Notes: generated by a model not told the origin, from the sequence alone. A stretch of DNA of 64,000 bases from DATFVA01 sp963839165 (GCA_963839165.1 CAWIUG010000049.1:354938-418937), one strand, 5' to 3'; positions 17,841 through 27,974 are shown, counted from the stretch's first letter. Made by a program: numbers and translations.

Positions 17841-18966
17841 ATGAGAAAATTGTTTATTCTGCTATCTGTCTGCATGTTCATCGGGTTAACAGGCAGCACT
17901 CTTGCACAGATCAGTCTTTCGGGTGATCTGCAAGTCCGGGCACGCGATGATATAAAAGACAATGGTGACTACGGCGGCTACACCGATGATCTTTATTATA
18001 TGCTGCGCGCAGGACTAAATGTAAGTGCTGAAATCGGTGATGGTTTTTTCGGTAAAATGAGACTCGAGCACTACAATTATGCAGGGTATATTTATACGGC
18101 CCAGAGCGGACTAGATAATTATAGTGATGCTCCCGTCATTCCGGGTTCGAATGATATTATCGCCCGCCCTACAGTTAACTTCACCCAGCTATACCTTGGA
18201 GTTAACCGTCCACAATGGGGTGTTGAAGCAGGTATTTATCCTATCAATGGCCTTGCAAATCCGATACTCGACATCCATTATATGCCGAATATCATGGTCG
18301 ATATTCCATTTCTTCTTTACCGCCTGAACACACTTACAGGAATATCAGGCTACGTCTCTGCGGGTCCCGGCAAGATAAATCTTTTCGTAAGTAATGACTT
18401 TAACGGTAGTTATGCTGAAGATATTAATGGAAATGATCTGCTGAATAAACAAGACTCATATACAGTAGGCGCATATTATGATTTCAACGTGGCCGACTGG
18501 AATATTCAGCCCATCGGCATAATAAGCGTTGCTTCCGATTCAGTTCCTAAACCTGTTTCTTATGGAATTAATGTTGGTACACCCGACTTTTCCGGAGTCA
18601 AGCTGGCTGTAGATGCAGCAGCAACATCACAGACCGAATCAGGAACTGCAAATTATAATGGCTATCTTGTCAGGATAAAAGCAGAAGTAAAGCCTGGCTT
18701 CGGTTCACTTCAGGCCTGGTTTGATATAGCAAAACGAACGGATAAAGATGTTCCCCTATCTAATGAAACGCTGGGTGATGTGGACCATAATTATACATAT
18801 CTCTGGCTGCTTTATAACATTCCTATTATGACCTCAGGAACATGGTTCACTGACAATGACACCGAGAATAAGAAGGATTACAGAGAAGGTAGATACCGAT
18901 TTATTTCCGAAGAAAGATTTTACAAGATACAAAATTGAACTCCTCTTCTCAATGTCATTTAAATAA
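17841..18966 (+). CDS. Outer-membrane beta-barrel protein (porin-like), frameshifted near the 3' end
   Basis: The start at 17841 is set by AGGAGG five bases upstream and by the signal peptide 'MRKLFILLSVCMFIGLTG'; an earlier in-frame ATG (17760) precedes the signal and is rejected. The mature part alternates as beta-barrel strands ('YMLRAGLNVSAEIGDGFFGK', 'VEAGIYPINGLANP'). The plain frame stops at 18938 with an un-barrel-like tail. One extra base near 18865-18875 (AATAAGAAGG) hides the real end: the other frame gives 'DTDLFPKKDFTRYKIELL' and then 'FSMSFK', a typical final beta strand, and stops at 18966. It is the first gene before the ABC transporter, so it may bring the transporter's substrate across the outer membrane. 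Confidence 0.75.
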
Positions 18967-18984
18967 AAAAATTTAGGTGCTGAT

Positions 18985-20220
18985 ATGAAATTATTTAAAC
19001 TATTAACCGGTTTTCTCGCAATACTACTGGCTGTAGGATTAAGCAGCTGTGGTAATAAAGAATCCGGTCCTATTAAAATTGGGGTACTTCTTCCCCTCAC
19101 TGGTTCCCAGGCGAACTTCGGAGAGATGGAGAAAAACTCTTATGAGATGGTTAAGGAAAAGGTTAATGCCGAAGGCGGAATTAAAGGAAGAATGCTGGAA
19201 TTCGTTTATGAAGATGATACAGGAAAACCTGACGTCGGAAGATCCGGAGCCGAAAAGCTGATAAACGTCAATAAAGTTCCCCTGATCACTGGCGGATACA
19301 GTTCATCTGTTACATTTGCAGCCTGTGCTGTTGCACAGCAGAACCGAATTCCATTCCTGGTGTGTACCGGATCGGTAGATAAAATTACTGAGCCGGATGC
19401 GTTCAACCTTACTACAAATGACGGTGATAAGTTCTATATCTACCGCGTAAATCCCCCGGTTTCTGAATATGCATCAGGACTTGAAAGCTTGCTTACGCAG
19501 GTTGTTCATCCAAAAAATGTATACATACTACATGAGAATACAGCTTTCGGAACAGAGGGTGCAGCATCATTCAAGAAGACCTGTGAAAAACTTGGTTTTA
19601 ATGTAATAGATGTAAAATCCTACTCAGCAGGAGCGGTTGATTTTAAACCACTGCTTCAGAACGTTAAAAAAGCAAATCCCGATATTGTATATATGATATC
19701 ATATGTAATGGATGCGGCTTTGCTGATGAAACAGGCTCGTGAGATCAACTTTACTCCAAAACTCTATATCGGTGCCGGAGCTGGGTTCACAATGCCCGCA
19801 TTTAAAGATAATGCAGGAAATGCATCCAATCGCGTTCTTTCAGCTACATTATGGCACCAGACCCTTCCCATTCCTGGTGCTTCAGAATATTATGATAACT
19901 ACATAAAGAAATATGGCGGTGATGGTCCCGATTACCATGGTGCAGAAGCCTATGCTGCCGGACAAGTAGTAGCAGAGATACTGAAAAATACCGACGACTA
20001 CTCCTCAGAAGGACTAAAGAAGGCCCTTGATAAGGTTGATATGAAGACGGTTTTCGGACCAGTCAAGTTCGCTTCATACGACAAGAAAATCCATCAGAAC
20101 AAAATGGATACCTATGTTGTTCAGTGGATTGACGGCAGTCTGAAGCTTGTATGGCCTAAGGACCTCGCCAATGCACAGTTTGAATACCCGGTCAACTGGG
20201 ACGTTGTCTGGAACAAGTAG
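18985..20220 (+). CDS. ABC transporter substrate-binding lipoprotein, branched-chain amino acid type (LivK-like)
   Basis: A 411-residue lipoprotein with lipobox Cys22 ('VGLSSCGNK') and a periplasmic-binding fold of the Leu/Ile/Val family ('IKIGVLLPLTGSQANFGEM', 'VPLITGGYSSSVTFAACAVA', 'AYAAGQVVAEILKN'). It captures the substrate for the LivHMGF-like permease encoded next. The family also takes amides, urea and aromatic acids, so the amino-acid assignment is by family only. It starts 19 bases after the restored stop of the outer-membrane gene, and GGTG precedes its ATG. Confidence 0.9.
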   Translation: MKLFKLLTGFLAILLAVGLSSCGNKESGPIKIGVLLPLTGSQANFGEMEKNSYEMVKEKVNAEGGIKGRMLEFVYEDDTGKPDVGRSGAEKLINVNKVPLITGGYSSSVTFAACAVAQQNRIPFLVCTGSVDKITEPDAFNLTTNDGDKFYIYRVNPPVSEYASGLESLLTQVVHPKNVYILHENTAFGTEGAASFKKTCEKLGFNVIDVKSYSAGAVDFKPLLQNVKKANPDIVYMISYVMDAALLMKQAREINFTPKLYIGAGAGFTMPAFKDNAGNASNRVLSATLWHQTLPIPGASEYYDNYIKKYGGDGPDYHGAEAYAAGQVVAEILKNTDDYSSEGLKKALDKVDMKTVFGPVKFASYDKKIHQNKMDTYVVQWIDGSLKLVWPKDLANAQFEYPVNWDVVWNK

Positions 20221-20257
20221 TTCCGGCTGATTATGTTTAACTAAAATAAGGCAGAGG

Positions 20258-21134
20258 ATGGATCTAATACTTCAGTCGCTTATCTACGGACTCCTTATAG
20301 GCGGACTCTATGCAATAATCGGAATAGGGATGACCCTTATAATGGGCGTGCTGAATATTATAAACCTTGCTCACGGCCAGATTATGATGGTAGCAATGTA
20401 CCTGACGTGGGTTATGTGGCAGTTTGTCGGCCTGGATCCATACCTTTCAATTTTTATAACTATCCCCGCGGTTTATTTTTTAGGAAAAGGTATAAGCAGG
20501 TACCTGCTGTTTCCTCTCATTAAAAAAGAATCGATACTGCCTGAAAACCAGGTATTGATGACTGTGGGGATAGGAATGGTTCTGGTTGAACTGGCCCGCT
20601 CAGTTTTCTCCAGCGATTACCGTTCTGTAAGAACAAGTTACACTGATGAGGCATGGCACCTCGGTAATATATCTTTAAGTGTACCACTGGTAATCGCTTT
20701 CCTGATAGCAATCGTTTTAACAATTGGACTTTTCATACTACTGACAAAAACCGATTTGGGAAGATCAATTCGCGCAACAGCGCAGGATAGAGATGCGGCA
20801 ACTTTAATGGGCATTAGTGCGAAAAAGATAACAATCTTAACTTACGGGCTTGGCAGCGGATTGGTCGCCGCTGCAGGAACTCTCCTACTTCCCGTCTATT
20901 ATCTTTTTCCTGATGTCGGCCCTATCTTTACGGTTAAGGCTTTTGTTATCACAATACTGGGCGGGCTAGGTTCACCAATAGGGGCTATAGCGGGAGGACT
21001 TGTACTCGGAATTGCTGAAACTTTCGGCGCTACTCTATCTCAGTATGGGATATCGTGATGCCGTAGGTCTCGTTATATTTCTTCTGGTGCTGGTGTTTCT
21101 TCCCGGCGGCATTAAACAATTAACTAAAATTTAG
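20258..21134 (+). CDS. livH: Branched-chain amino acid ABC transporter permease LivH, frameshifted at the 3' end
   Basis: A polytopic permease of the LivH family ('LINLAHGQIMMVAMYLTWVM', 'GRSIRATAQDRDAATLMGI', 'GAIAGGLVLGIAETFGATLS'). The plain frame ends at 21058, but one base too many in the GGG at 21047-21049 causes this. Reading GG gives 'SQYGYRDAVGLVIFLLVL' followed by 'VFLPGGI', the normal C-terminus of the family, and a stop at 21134, five bases before livM. The intact protein would be about 291 residues, normal for LivH. It forms half of the membrane channel with LivM. Confidence 0.88.
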
Positions 21135-21139
21135 GTACG

Positions 21140-22138
21140 ATGATGGCGAAGGAACAACCTGCCAGGGCTTTCAGAATTACGAAGGTTGAATGGATTATCA
21201 TCGGAATCTCATTAATCCTACCTATTATATTCGATTTCTCCCCTTACTTCCAGGGACTGCTGATATTCATAATGATGTGGGCGATCCTCGGAAGTTCGTG
21301 GAATCTTCTTGCGGGTTATACGGGACTCGTTTCATTCGGACACGCTGCATATTTCGGAATCGGAGCATATGCTGCGGCCCTCCCCTTTATGCATTTCGGA
21401 ATCTCTCCCTGGTGGGGACTTCTTACCGGCGGAATTGCCGCCGTAATTCTCGGCTACCTGCTTGGGATTGTGGTGTTCAGACTGCGCGGGCCCTATTTCG
21501 CTTTAGGCACCCTGGCAACAGCAGAAATTCTGAGAATTATTTTCGGTGAAGAAGACTGGCTTACCAATGGACATACAGGTATCCTTTACATGACAACATG
21601 GGTTAGCAAATATCCCTATTATTATATCGCGCTTGCTCTTGCGCTGGGAGCGGTCTTCTCCGTTAAATATATAATGAGAACAAAATCAGGATTTTATTTC
21701 CTTTCTATTCGTGAAGACGAGGACGCTGCACAGGCACTTGGAATAAATACAAAGAAGTATAAGAATGTCGCTACTGTAATATCAACTTTCTGGGCAGGAA
21801 TGGCCGGAGCATTTTATATGATTTATATGGGGTTCATCGATCCGGAGGTTGTCTTTGCGCTGCATAATATTTCAATTATTACAATTCTTGTGGGCATCAT
21901 CGGAGGAGTAGGAACAGTCTGGGGTCCTGCTGTTGGTGCTGTTGTGATGGTGTTTATGCAGGAGCTTTTACGGTCATCTATATTCGGGTTGGCACCAGAT
22001 TGGTTATCGAGATTCCATTCTCTGGCTTTTGGACTTCTTGTGATATTTGTAATTCTGTACCTTGCGGGAGGGATTGTAGGTGATTGGAAATTAATTTCCC
22101 GGAAGTTTAAGCCAGCACGAACGAGGGTAAATAAATGA
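21140..22138 (+). CDS. livM: Branched-chain amino acid ABC transporter permease LivM
   Basis: A 332-residue permease with about ten membrane segments and LivM signatures ('GSSWNLLAGYTGLVSFGHAA', 'FRLRGPYFALGTLATAEI', 'SIREDEDAAQALGI'). It pairs with LivH to form the inner-membrane pore. Its stop overlaps the livG start by four bases (ATGA), showing a single operon. Start is ATG-ATG at 21140/21143. Confidence 0.93.
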   Translation: MMAKEQPARAFRITKVEWIIIGISLILPIIFDFSPYFQGLLIFIMMWAILGSSWNLLAGYTGLVSFGHAAYFGIGAYAAALPFMHFGISPWWGLLTGGIAAVILGYLLGIVVFRLRGPYFALGTLATAEILRIIFGEEDWLTNGHTGILYMTTWVSKYPYYYIALALALGAVFSVKYIMRTKSGFYFLSIREDEDAAQALGINTKKYKNVATVISTFWAGMAGAFYMIYMGFIDPEVVFALHNISIITILVGIIGGVGTVWGPAVGAVVMVFMQELLRSSIFGLAPDWLSRFHSLAFGLLVIFVILYLAGGIVGDWKLISRKFKPARTRVNK

Positions 22139-22875
22139 GTGCGCTTACTATTACGAACTTGACTAAAGTTTTTGGCGGACTAACTGCGGTAAATAATGTC
22201 TCCTTCGAAGTGGAAGAAGGAGAAATATTCGGTTTGATAGGCCCGAACGGAAGCGGTAAGACAACCATCTTCAACATGATTAGTCAGTTTTATTCTGTTA
22301 CTTCAGGAAAGATCTATTTTAAAGGACAGGATATCACAAGAAAGAAAACTTTTGAAATTGCCAGACTGGGAATAGGAAGAACCTTCCAGGTAGTTAAGCC
22401 TTTAAAAAGACTTACGGTTGAAGAAAATGTAATGGCTGCTGCTTTTTCACGTGAGCCCACATTTGCCGGCGCGAGAAAGGCCGCCCGTGAAGTACTGGAA
22501 TTCTGCAGGCTCGATAACCTGGCTGATGTTAAGGCAGGAGGGCTCCCCATTGCCGGAAGAAAACGCCTTGAGATCGCCAGGGCACTTGCAACAAGACCTT
22601 TTCTTTTATTGCTCGATGAAACTGCTGCCGGATTAAATCCTTCAGAACTTGATGAAGCGATAGATATCATCAAAAAAATCAGGACAGATCTGGGAATAAC
22701 AATTGTAATAGTAGAACATATAATGAAGGTAATAATGAGTATAAGCGATAGAATTCACGCTATTGCTTACGGAGCAACTATAGCGCAGGGTACACCGCTG
22801 GAAGTTGCTAAAAATCCTACTGTTATTGAAGCCTATCTCGGTTCAGATTATGCAGGAGAGAATAACAATGCTTAG
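22135..22875 (+). CDS. livG: ABC transporter ATP-binding protein LivG
   Basis: A 246-residue ATPase with Walker A 'GPNGSGKTTIFNMI', the family-specific 'IGRTFQVVKPLKRLTVEENV', Walker B 'LLLLDETAAGLNP' and the H-loop 'IVIVEHIMKVIM'. The signature loop is unusual: where most ABC ATPases have LSGGQ, this one reads 'AGGLPIAGRKRLEIARALA'; LivG proteins often have a weaker 'LPYG' version here. It powers the LivHM permease with LivF. Its end overlaps the livF start by eight bases. Confidence 0.92.
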   Translation: MSALTITNLTKVFGGLTAVNNVSFEVEEGEIFGLIGPNGSGKTTIFNMISQFYSVTSGKIYFKGQDITRKKTFEIARLGIGRTFQVVKPLKRLTVEENVMAAAFSREPTFAGARKAAREVLEFCRLDNLADVKAGGLPIAGRKRLEIARALATRPFLLLLDETAAGLNPSELDEAIDIIKKIRTDLGITIVIVEHIMKVIMSISDRIHAIAYGATIAQGTPLEVAKNPTVIEAYLGSDYAGENNNA

Positions 22876-23571
22876 TGTAAAAAATCTGAATATGGGATAC
22901 GGAGATATGCAGGTATTATGGGATGTCTCATTTGAAGTTAATGAAGGAGAAATAGTAGTGCTTGTGGGTGCTAATGGTGCAGGAAAATCTTCTACTTTAA
23001 AAACAATATCGGGATTGTACCAGCCTGACTCAGGCAGCATAGAATTCAAGGGAAAGTCGCTTACCAGTGTCTCCCCTGAAGAAATTATCAAGGAAGGTGT
23101 GGTTCATTGTCCCGAAGGACGCCGTTTATTCAATGAAATGACTGTTGAAGAAAACCTGTTTATGGGATCCCTGCATGGAAAGGCAAACAGGAAAGAATGA
23201 AAACACTGGAGGAATGTTATACATTATTCCCGAGATTAAAGGAGAGAAGGAAGCAGCTTACTGGTACTTTGAGCGGTGGTGAACAGCAGATGGCGGCAAT
23301 TGCACGGGGCCTGATGTCTCTCCCTGAACTTCTGATGCTCGATGAGCCAAGTCTGGGTCTTGCGCCGGTGCTGGTTCAGAATATTTTCGAGATAATTAAG
23401 GATATAAATAAAAAAGGAATGACCATACTGCTGGTTGAACAGAATGTTCAGATGACCCTTAAATTCTGCTCCCGCGCCTATGTACTTGAGAACGGAAAGA
23501 TCTCTATCGGCGGAACCGGAAATGAACTGCTAAATAATGAACATGTAAAATCAGCCTATTTAGGTATTTAA
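22868..23571 (+). CDS. livF: ABC transporter ATP-binding protein LivF, interrupted by a frameshift
   Basis: Two adjacent frames form one LivF. The first (22868 to about 23190) has Walker A 'VGANGAGKSSTLKTISGL' and 'HCPEGRRLFNEMTVEENL'. The second (about 23190-23571) has the signature 'LSGGEQQMAAIARGLM', Walker B 'LMLDEPSLGLAP' and the H-loop 'ILLVEQNVQMTL'. One base seems to be missing in the purine-rich AGGAAAGAATGAAAA at 23184-23198; adding an A gives a continuous protein of about 234 residues, the family size. Start is ATG 22868 inside the end of livG. Second ATPase of the Liv complex. Confidence 0.88.
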
Positions 23572-23585
23572 TTTAAGGAGATAAA

Positions 23586-24237
23586 ATGATAGTCCGTAAA
23601 TGGATGTCTGAAAATCCAATCGTTATAGATGAAAACGCCTCTCTATCAGATGCTATAAATCTTCTTAAAGAGCATAAAATAAGACGACTGCCTGTGCTTA
23701 AAAAAGGTAAGCTTACAGGGATAATTTCAGACAGGGACTTGAAAGAAGCCTCACCTTCCAGAGCTACTTCACTCGATATATGGGAACTTCACTACCTGAT
23801 GTCGAAGATAAAGGTAAAAACGATAATGACAAAAAATCCTGTTACCGTTACCCCGGGAACTACGATCTGAAAGAGCCGCTATTCTTATGTTTGACAACAA
23901 AATCGGCGGTCTCCCGGTATTAAATGAGAACGGTGCTCTCGCAGGAATATTAACAGAGCAGGATGTCTTCAAGGCATTGATAAATATAACAGGGGCAAGG
24001 TTCGCCGCGAACAGGATCTCGATTACAATTCCCGATGTACCGGGCTCAATAAAAGATGTAATGGATATAATGAGGAAGCACAATTTCAAATACAACAGTA
24101 TACTCACCACAGTAGAAGGAGTTGAAGAAGGATCCCGCGAAGTGCTTATAAGGTTCCAGGCTGATAAAGCCGACCTAAAAAAAATCCTGAGCGACCTTAA
24201 ATCAAAATACGATTCGGTAGAGTTAACTATTGATTAA
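23586..24237 (+). CDS. CBS-pair plus ACT domain protein (AcuB-like), interrupted by a frameshift
   Basis: Start is set by AAGGAG before ATG 23586. CBS1 ('MSENPIVIDENASLSDAINL', 'RRLPVLKKGKLTGIISDRDL') and the beginning of CBS2 ('TIMTKNPVTVTPGTT') are in one frame. The rest of CBS2 ('ERAAILMFDNKIGGLPVLNE') and a C-terminal ACT-like domain ('ISITIPDVPGSIKDVMDIM') are in the next. One extra base near 23866-23870 (ATCTGAAAG) explains the break. CBS pairs bind adenosyl nucleotides and ACT domains bind amino acids, so it may sense energy or amino-acid state for the Liv transporter operon it ends. That link is inferred from position only. Confidence 0.8.
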
Positions 24238-24281
24238 AGTCTACGTCCTCACTCAAAAGGCTCCTGTAAGAAATGAACCAT

Positions 24282-25094
24282 TTACTTCAGAAGTGAATCC
24301 GGATTGAGGTGAACTGCTTCGATATCTTTAAAATCTTTTACAGTTCCTACCTTTAGTTCATATGTAGCCTGATCATCGCACACTATAATTCCCCTGGGAT
24401 GCAGCTGAAGGGCACTTACCGTCCACATATGATTGACTCCTTCTTCAACAACTTTTGACAGCGCCCTGGCTTTATTTAATCCGCTGATAATTATAACAAC
24501 TTCTTCTGCATCGAGAACCGTTTTTACTCCTACAGTTAATGCCGTACCTGGAACTTTATCCAGATCATTATCGAAAAATCTTGAGTTAGCGGTTATAGTA
24601 TCAAAAGTCAGGGTTTTAACCCTGGTTAGAGACCCTAAAGATGAACCAGGTTCATTGAAAGCAATATGTCCATCAGGACCTATTCCACCAACGAATAAGT
24701 TTATTCCTCCTGCTTTTGCTATTCTTACTTCATACCCCTCACACTCTTTCTCAAGATCCCTGGCATTTCCATTTAAAATATTGACATTATGCTTATTGAT
24801 ATCGATATGACCAAAAAAGTTATTCCACATAAACGAGTGGTAGCTTTCGGGATGTTTCTCCGGTAATCCAACATATTCATCCATATTGAATGTGGTTACA
24901 TATTTGAATGAGACAATCCCCTTCTTATTTAACTTAATTAGTTCCCTATACATTCCTAAAGGTGACGACCCGGTAGGTAGTCCAAGCACAAAGTGATTTT
25001 TTGCTGAAGGTTTATAGTTACGTATCCTCATTGCAACGTAATTTGCCACCCATTTTGATACCATATCATACGAGGGTTGAATTATAAGTCGCAC
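24282..25094 (-). CDS. nagB: Glucosamine-6-phosphate deaminase
   Basis: A 270-residue NagB: 'LGLPTGSSPLGMYRELI', 'FNMDEYVGLPEKHPESYH' (with the catalytic Asp) and 'GGIGPDGHIAFNEPGSSL' are family signatures. It converts glucosamine-6-phosphate to fructose-6-phosphate and ammonia in the cytoplasm, the last step of N-acetylglucosamine catabolism. It lies 65 bases downstream of nagA on the same strand and ends the chitin locus. Start ATG 25094 follows a purine-rich AGGAGAAATAAAG. Confidence 0.96.
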   Translation of the reverse strand: MRLIIQPSYDMVSKWVANYVAMRIRNYKPSAKNHFVLGLPTGSSPLGMYRELIKLNKKGIVSFKYVTTFNMDEYVGLPEKHPESYHSFMWNNFFGHIDINKHNVNILNGNARDLEKECEGYEVRIAKAGGINLFVGGIGPDGHIAFNEPGSSLGSLTRVKTLTFDTITANSRFFDNDLDKVPGTALTVGVKTVLDAEEVVIIISGLNKARALSKVVEEGVNHMWTVSALQLHPRGIIVCDDQATYELKVGTVKDFKDIEAVHLNPDSLLK

Positions 25095-25159
25095 TTTATT
25101 TCTCCTGTTTTATTACAAATCGTAAGATTCGCTTTTTTTTCTTACCAGAATCATCCTGG

Positions 25160-26341
25160 TTAATTTCCGTTTACACGGTAAGCTTTTTTACCGGACACAA
25201 CATTACCGTTAATAAGTGTCAGCTCTACACTATAGTCACTATTAAGAACGGCAATATCGGCATCCTTACCCACCGCCAGTATTCCTTTTTTATGATCCAG
25301 GTTTAATACTTTCACAGCATTTAATGATGCCATTCTGACAGCTTCAGTAACTTTTGCTCCGGCAGCTTCCACCATATTCCTGATTGCAAGATTAAGTGTG
25401 AGTGTGCTTCCTGCAAGTGTTCCGTCTGCAAGAAAGGCCCTCTTATCTTTCATAAATATTTTCTGGTCGGCGAACTCGTATTCTCCTTCGTGCATCCCCC
25501 CTGCTCTTATGGAATCGGATACCAGTATAATACCGCTTGCTCCTTTAAGTTTTAATAGAAGTTGCATCACAGCGGGATGGACATGAAGAGTATCAGCTAT
25601 TAATTCAATTTTGAGTTCATTATGCAGAAGAGAGGCAAGTATTACACTAGGAGTTCTGTGGTGGAACGGCTGCATAGCATTGAAAATATGGGTTACATGT
25701 GCGGCTCCATTATCAATAGCATTGAGCACTTCATCATAGCCCGCCATCGAGTGCCCTATTGACAACACGACTCCATCCTGTGCAGCTTCACGCATTACCT
25801 TGTCGGCATCCGGAAGTTCAGGTGCAATAGTCATAATCTTAATATAGCCCTTTGACGCGTCCCATATTTTCTTCCATGCTTCAACGCCGGGTTTCCATAA
25901 ATATTTCTGATTCATCGCCCCCTTAAGCTGTTCATTAAGGAAAGGCCCTTCCATATGAATTCCGCGGATATTCGAATCAGGATTTGCTTCAATAAAATCG
26001 GCTACTCTTCGCAGGTCCTTAAGAAGCAGTTTTTCCGGCTTTGCAAAGAGTGAAGCAAGCATAGTTGTAGAACCGTGTCGTAAAAAATATGCGCTGATCT
26101 TTTCAATGCTCTTGTTATTGTCATCGGCAAATCCATGTCCTGCACCGCCATGAACCAGTAAATCTGCAAAACCGGGGCAAACCAGTTTTCCCTTAACGTC
26201 AATGACTCTGAATTCAGAAGAAGGATTGATTTCGGAGGATCTGCCAAGGCCCGCAATCTTACCTTTGTCGATCAGGATTGTGCCGTCATCAATTATTCTG
26301 AAAGGAGTAATTATCTTTCCCCCGGTTAATGCTAACTTCAT
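25160..26341 (-). CDS. nagA: N-acetylglucosamine-6-phosphate deacetylase
   Basis: A 393-residue amidohydrolase of the NagA family. It has 'PGFADLLVHGGAGHGF' near residue 60, the metal-binding Glu in 'GIHMEGPFLNEQLKGAM' (about 130), the His pair in 'GHSMAGYDEVLNAIDNGAAH' and 'THIFNAMQPFHHR', and the catalytic Asp in 'ILVSDSIRAGGM'. It removes acetate from GlcNAc-6-phosphate, giving the substrate of NagB. Its start lies nine bases after the chitinase stop, so the two are co-transcribed. Confidence 0.95.
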   Translation of the reverse strand: MKLALTGGKIITPFRIIDDGTILIDKGKIAGLGRSSEINPSSEFRVIDVKGKLVCPGFADLLVHGGAGHGFADDNNKSIEKISAYFLRHGSTTMLASLFAKPEKLLLKDLRRVADFIEANPDSNIRGIHMEGPFLNEQLKGAMNQKYLWKPGVEAWKKIWDASKGYIKIMTIAPELPDADKVMREAAQDGVVLSIGHSMAGYDEVLNAIDNGAAHVTHIFNAMQPFHHRTPSVILASLLHNELKIELIADTLHVHPAVMQLLLKLKGASGIILVSDSIRAGGMHEGEYEFADQKIFMKDKRAFLADGTLAGSTLTLNLAIRNMVEAAGAKVTEAVRMASLNAVKVLNLDHKKGILAVGKDADIAVLNSDYSVELTLINGNVVSGKKAYRVNGN

Positions 26342-26349
26342 TTGATACC

Positions 26350-27933
26350 TTACCTTTTCCTTACCGTAATTATGACAGGATGCGACTCCTCCTTCGCACC
26401 GTAACTATCATACGCAATCGCTTTTATAAAATGCTTCCCTGCAGGAATATTAAACCAGACCCAGTTGAAGGGGAACCTGGTATTAAATCCTATTGATTTA
26501 TTATCAGCAAAGAATTCTACTTTTATAATCTTCCCGTTTTTATCAGTGGTTTCGGTTTCAATTCTTAAATTTGTGCCTTCATTAACCCATTGATCTGCTG
26601 ACGGACCCGTTATCTTGATTGACGGGGATGAATTGTCTTTTTCTTCCAGTGGAATTTTAACATCAGGCATATTACCCGAGTAAATCGTGTTAACAAGAGT
26701 TCCAACAGAATCATCACCGGTAATCTCCCAGAACATTATTCCCCTCAGATCATAGGCTTTTACATAGTGTGTTTTGAGTGCAACTGATCTTGCATCATCA
26801 AACGTCCAGAAAATCTTTTCTGTAGAATTATACAGGTACGGAGCCATTGTGTAAGTATCCCAGTATACTTCAAATCCATGTTTCATAAGTTCTTTAAGAT
26901 CGGAGTAGTTATTATAGCCTTCCTCAGAAATCCCGCTGGCAACACTCCCCGGCCTGCCCAGACCATAGTTAATTGAATCGACACCTCCCCACCCTCGGCC
27001 ATAGAACGCGGCCCCGGGAATTAACTTTGATCTGCTGACTCCGTAAATACAATTGAAAAGGTGAACAGTTTTATCGAATGAGTTTCTTTCCCTGTCAAAT
27101 GTTGTATCTGCGGAAGAGGAAAGAAGATTTGTGTTATGACCTGTAACTTTATCCCAGCCGCCCCGGTAATCGTAAGTCATAAGGTTATACCAGTCGAGGT
27201 ACTGCTGATCATTATAAATATTATAATACCTTGCATACTTTTCAGTAGCAGGCACAGCGGCAGTAAGGATGTAACCCGGTTTCATAGAATCGAGTTTTGC
27301 CCGGAATAAAGCATACAGTTTTGAAAGATTATTATTGTCTTCGGGGTTATGATGCATACTATCGACGCCGCCTTTTACCGGATATTCCCAGTCAATATCA
27401 AATCCATCAAAAATACCTGACGCTGCATTTATTCCACCAGCCCCCTTAACCTCAGGGAGATTTCCGTGAATAAACCTGTCGATACAGGAGTTTACAAATG
27501 TTTCACGTGATTCGTCAGTTAAAGCTGCGTCGGAAAAATAATCAGATCCTTCCCAGCCTCCGATTGATAATACTATTTTGAGCTGAGGATGTCTCATTTT
27601 TAATTTTTTAAGCTGGTTGAACTGACCGCGCAATGCTTGAGAAGAATCGTCGGCTATATTATCAATGCTCATCTCAGAGGAATAGACCTGCTGATATGCA
27701 AGATAGGGACTGATAAAACCGGGTACGATGCGCCCTGAGGAATCAGGACCCGGAACAGCAAAAGCATAATTTAATATTGAAATTTTGTCTGCTGAATTTC
27801 GTTCTTCAATATCCTTTACATAATAAGGATGTTCCCCCTTCGCACGCCATTCAGGGAAGTAGGCAACTATTTCCTTTTTTTGTGCATTCAGCATTATGGG
27901 TACAAAAAGTAATGATGCGAGAAATATTTTCAT
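26350..27933 (-). CDS. Secreted GH18 chitinase with C-terminal Ig-like domain
   Basis: 527 residues. The N-terminal signal peptide is 'MKIFLASLLFVPIMLNA'. The GH18 barrel contains the catalytic motif 'DGFDIDWEYP' (about 173-182, DxxDxDxE with Glu as acid/base), plus 'LKIVLSIGGWEGSDYF', the second GH18 signature. From about residue 430 an Ig-like domain ('SPSIKITGPSADQWVNEG', 'HFIKAIAYDSYGAKE') ends the protein; there is no T9SS sorting domain. It should cut chitin or chito-oligosaccharides to chitobiose in the periplasm or outside, feeding the GH94 phosphorylase encoded just upstream. No strong Shine-Dalgarno precedes the ATG; a 19-bp palindrome does. Confidence 0.93.
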   Translation of the reverse strand: MKIFLASLLFVPIMLNAQKKEIVAYFPEWRAKGEHPYYVKDIEERNSADKISILNYAFAVPGPDSSGRIVPGFISPYLAYQQVYSSEMSIDNIADDSSQALRGQFNQLKKLKMRHPQLKIVLSIGGWEGSDYFSDAALTDESRETFVNSCIDRFIHGNLPEVKGAGGINAASGIFDGFDIDWEYPVKGGVDSMHHNPEDNNNLSKLYALFRAKLDSMKPGYILTAAVPATEKYARYYNIYNDQQYLDWYNLMTYDYRGGWDKVTGHNTNLLSSSADTTFDRERNSFDKTVHLFNCIYGVSRSKLIPGAAFYGRGWGGVDSINYGLGRPGSVASGISEEGYNNYSDLKELMKHGFEVYWDTYTMAPYLYNSTEKIFWTFDDARSVALKTHYVKAYDLRGIMFWEITGDDSVGTLVNTIYSGNMPDVKIPLEEKDNSSPSIKITGPSADQWVNEGTNLRIETETTDKNGKIIKVEFFADNKSIGFNTRFPFNWVWFNIPAGKHFIKAIAYDSYGAKEESHPVIITVRKR

Positions 27934-27939
27934 TTTGCG

Positions 27940-27958
27940 TTCTTAAATTATTTAAGAA
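27940..27958. promoter_or_regulatory. Perfect 19-bp palindrome between GH94 and GH18 genes
   Basis: TTCTTAAAT-T-ATTTAAGAA lies between the GH94 stop and the chitinase ATG seven bases away, where a ribosome-binding site would be expected. A one-base centre argues for a protein-binding site rather than a hairpin. It differs from the ROK operators of this locus. Confidence 0.3.
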
Positions 27959-27974
27959 TTACGTATAAAGAAAT

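Noticed and set aside
20258..23571. Programmed frameshifting in livH and livF
   Set aside because: No slippery heptamer with a downstream structure is seen, and six unrelated genes show the same kind of break; sequence error is simpler.
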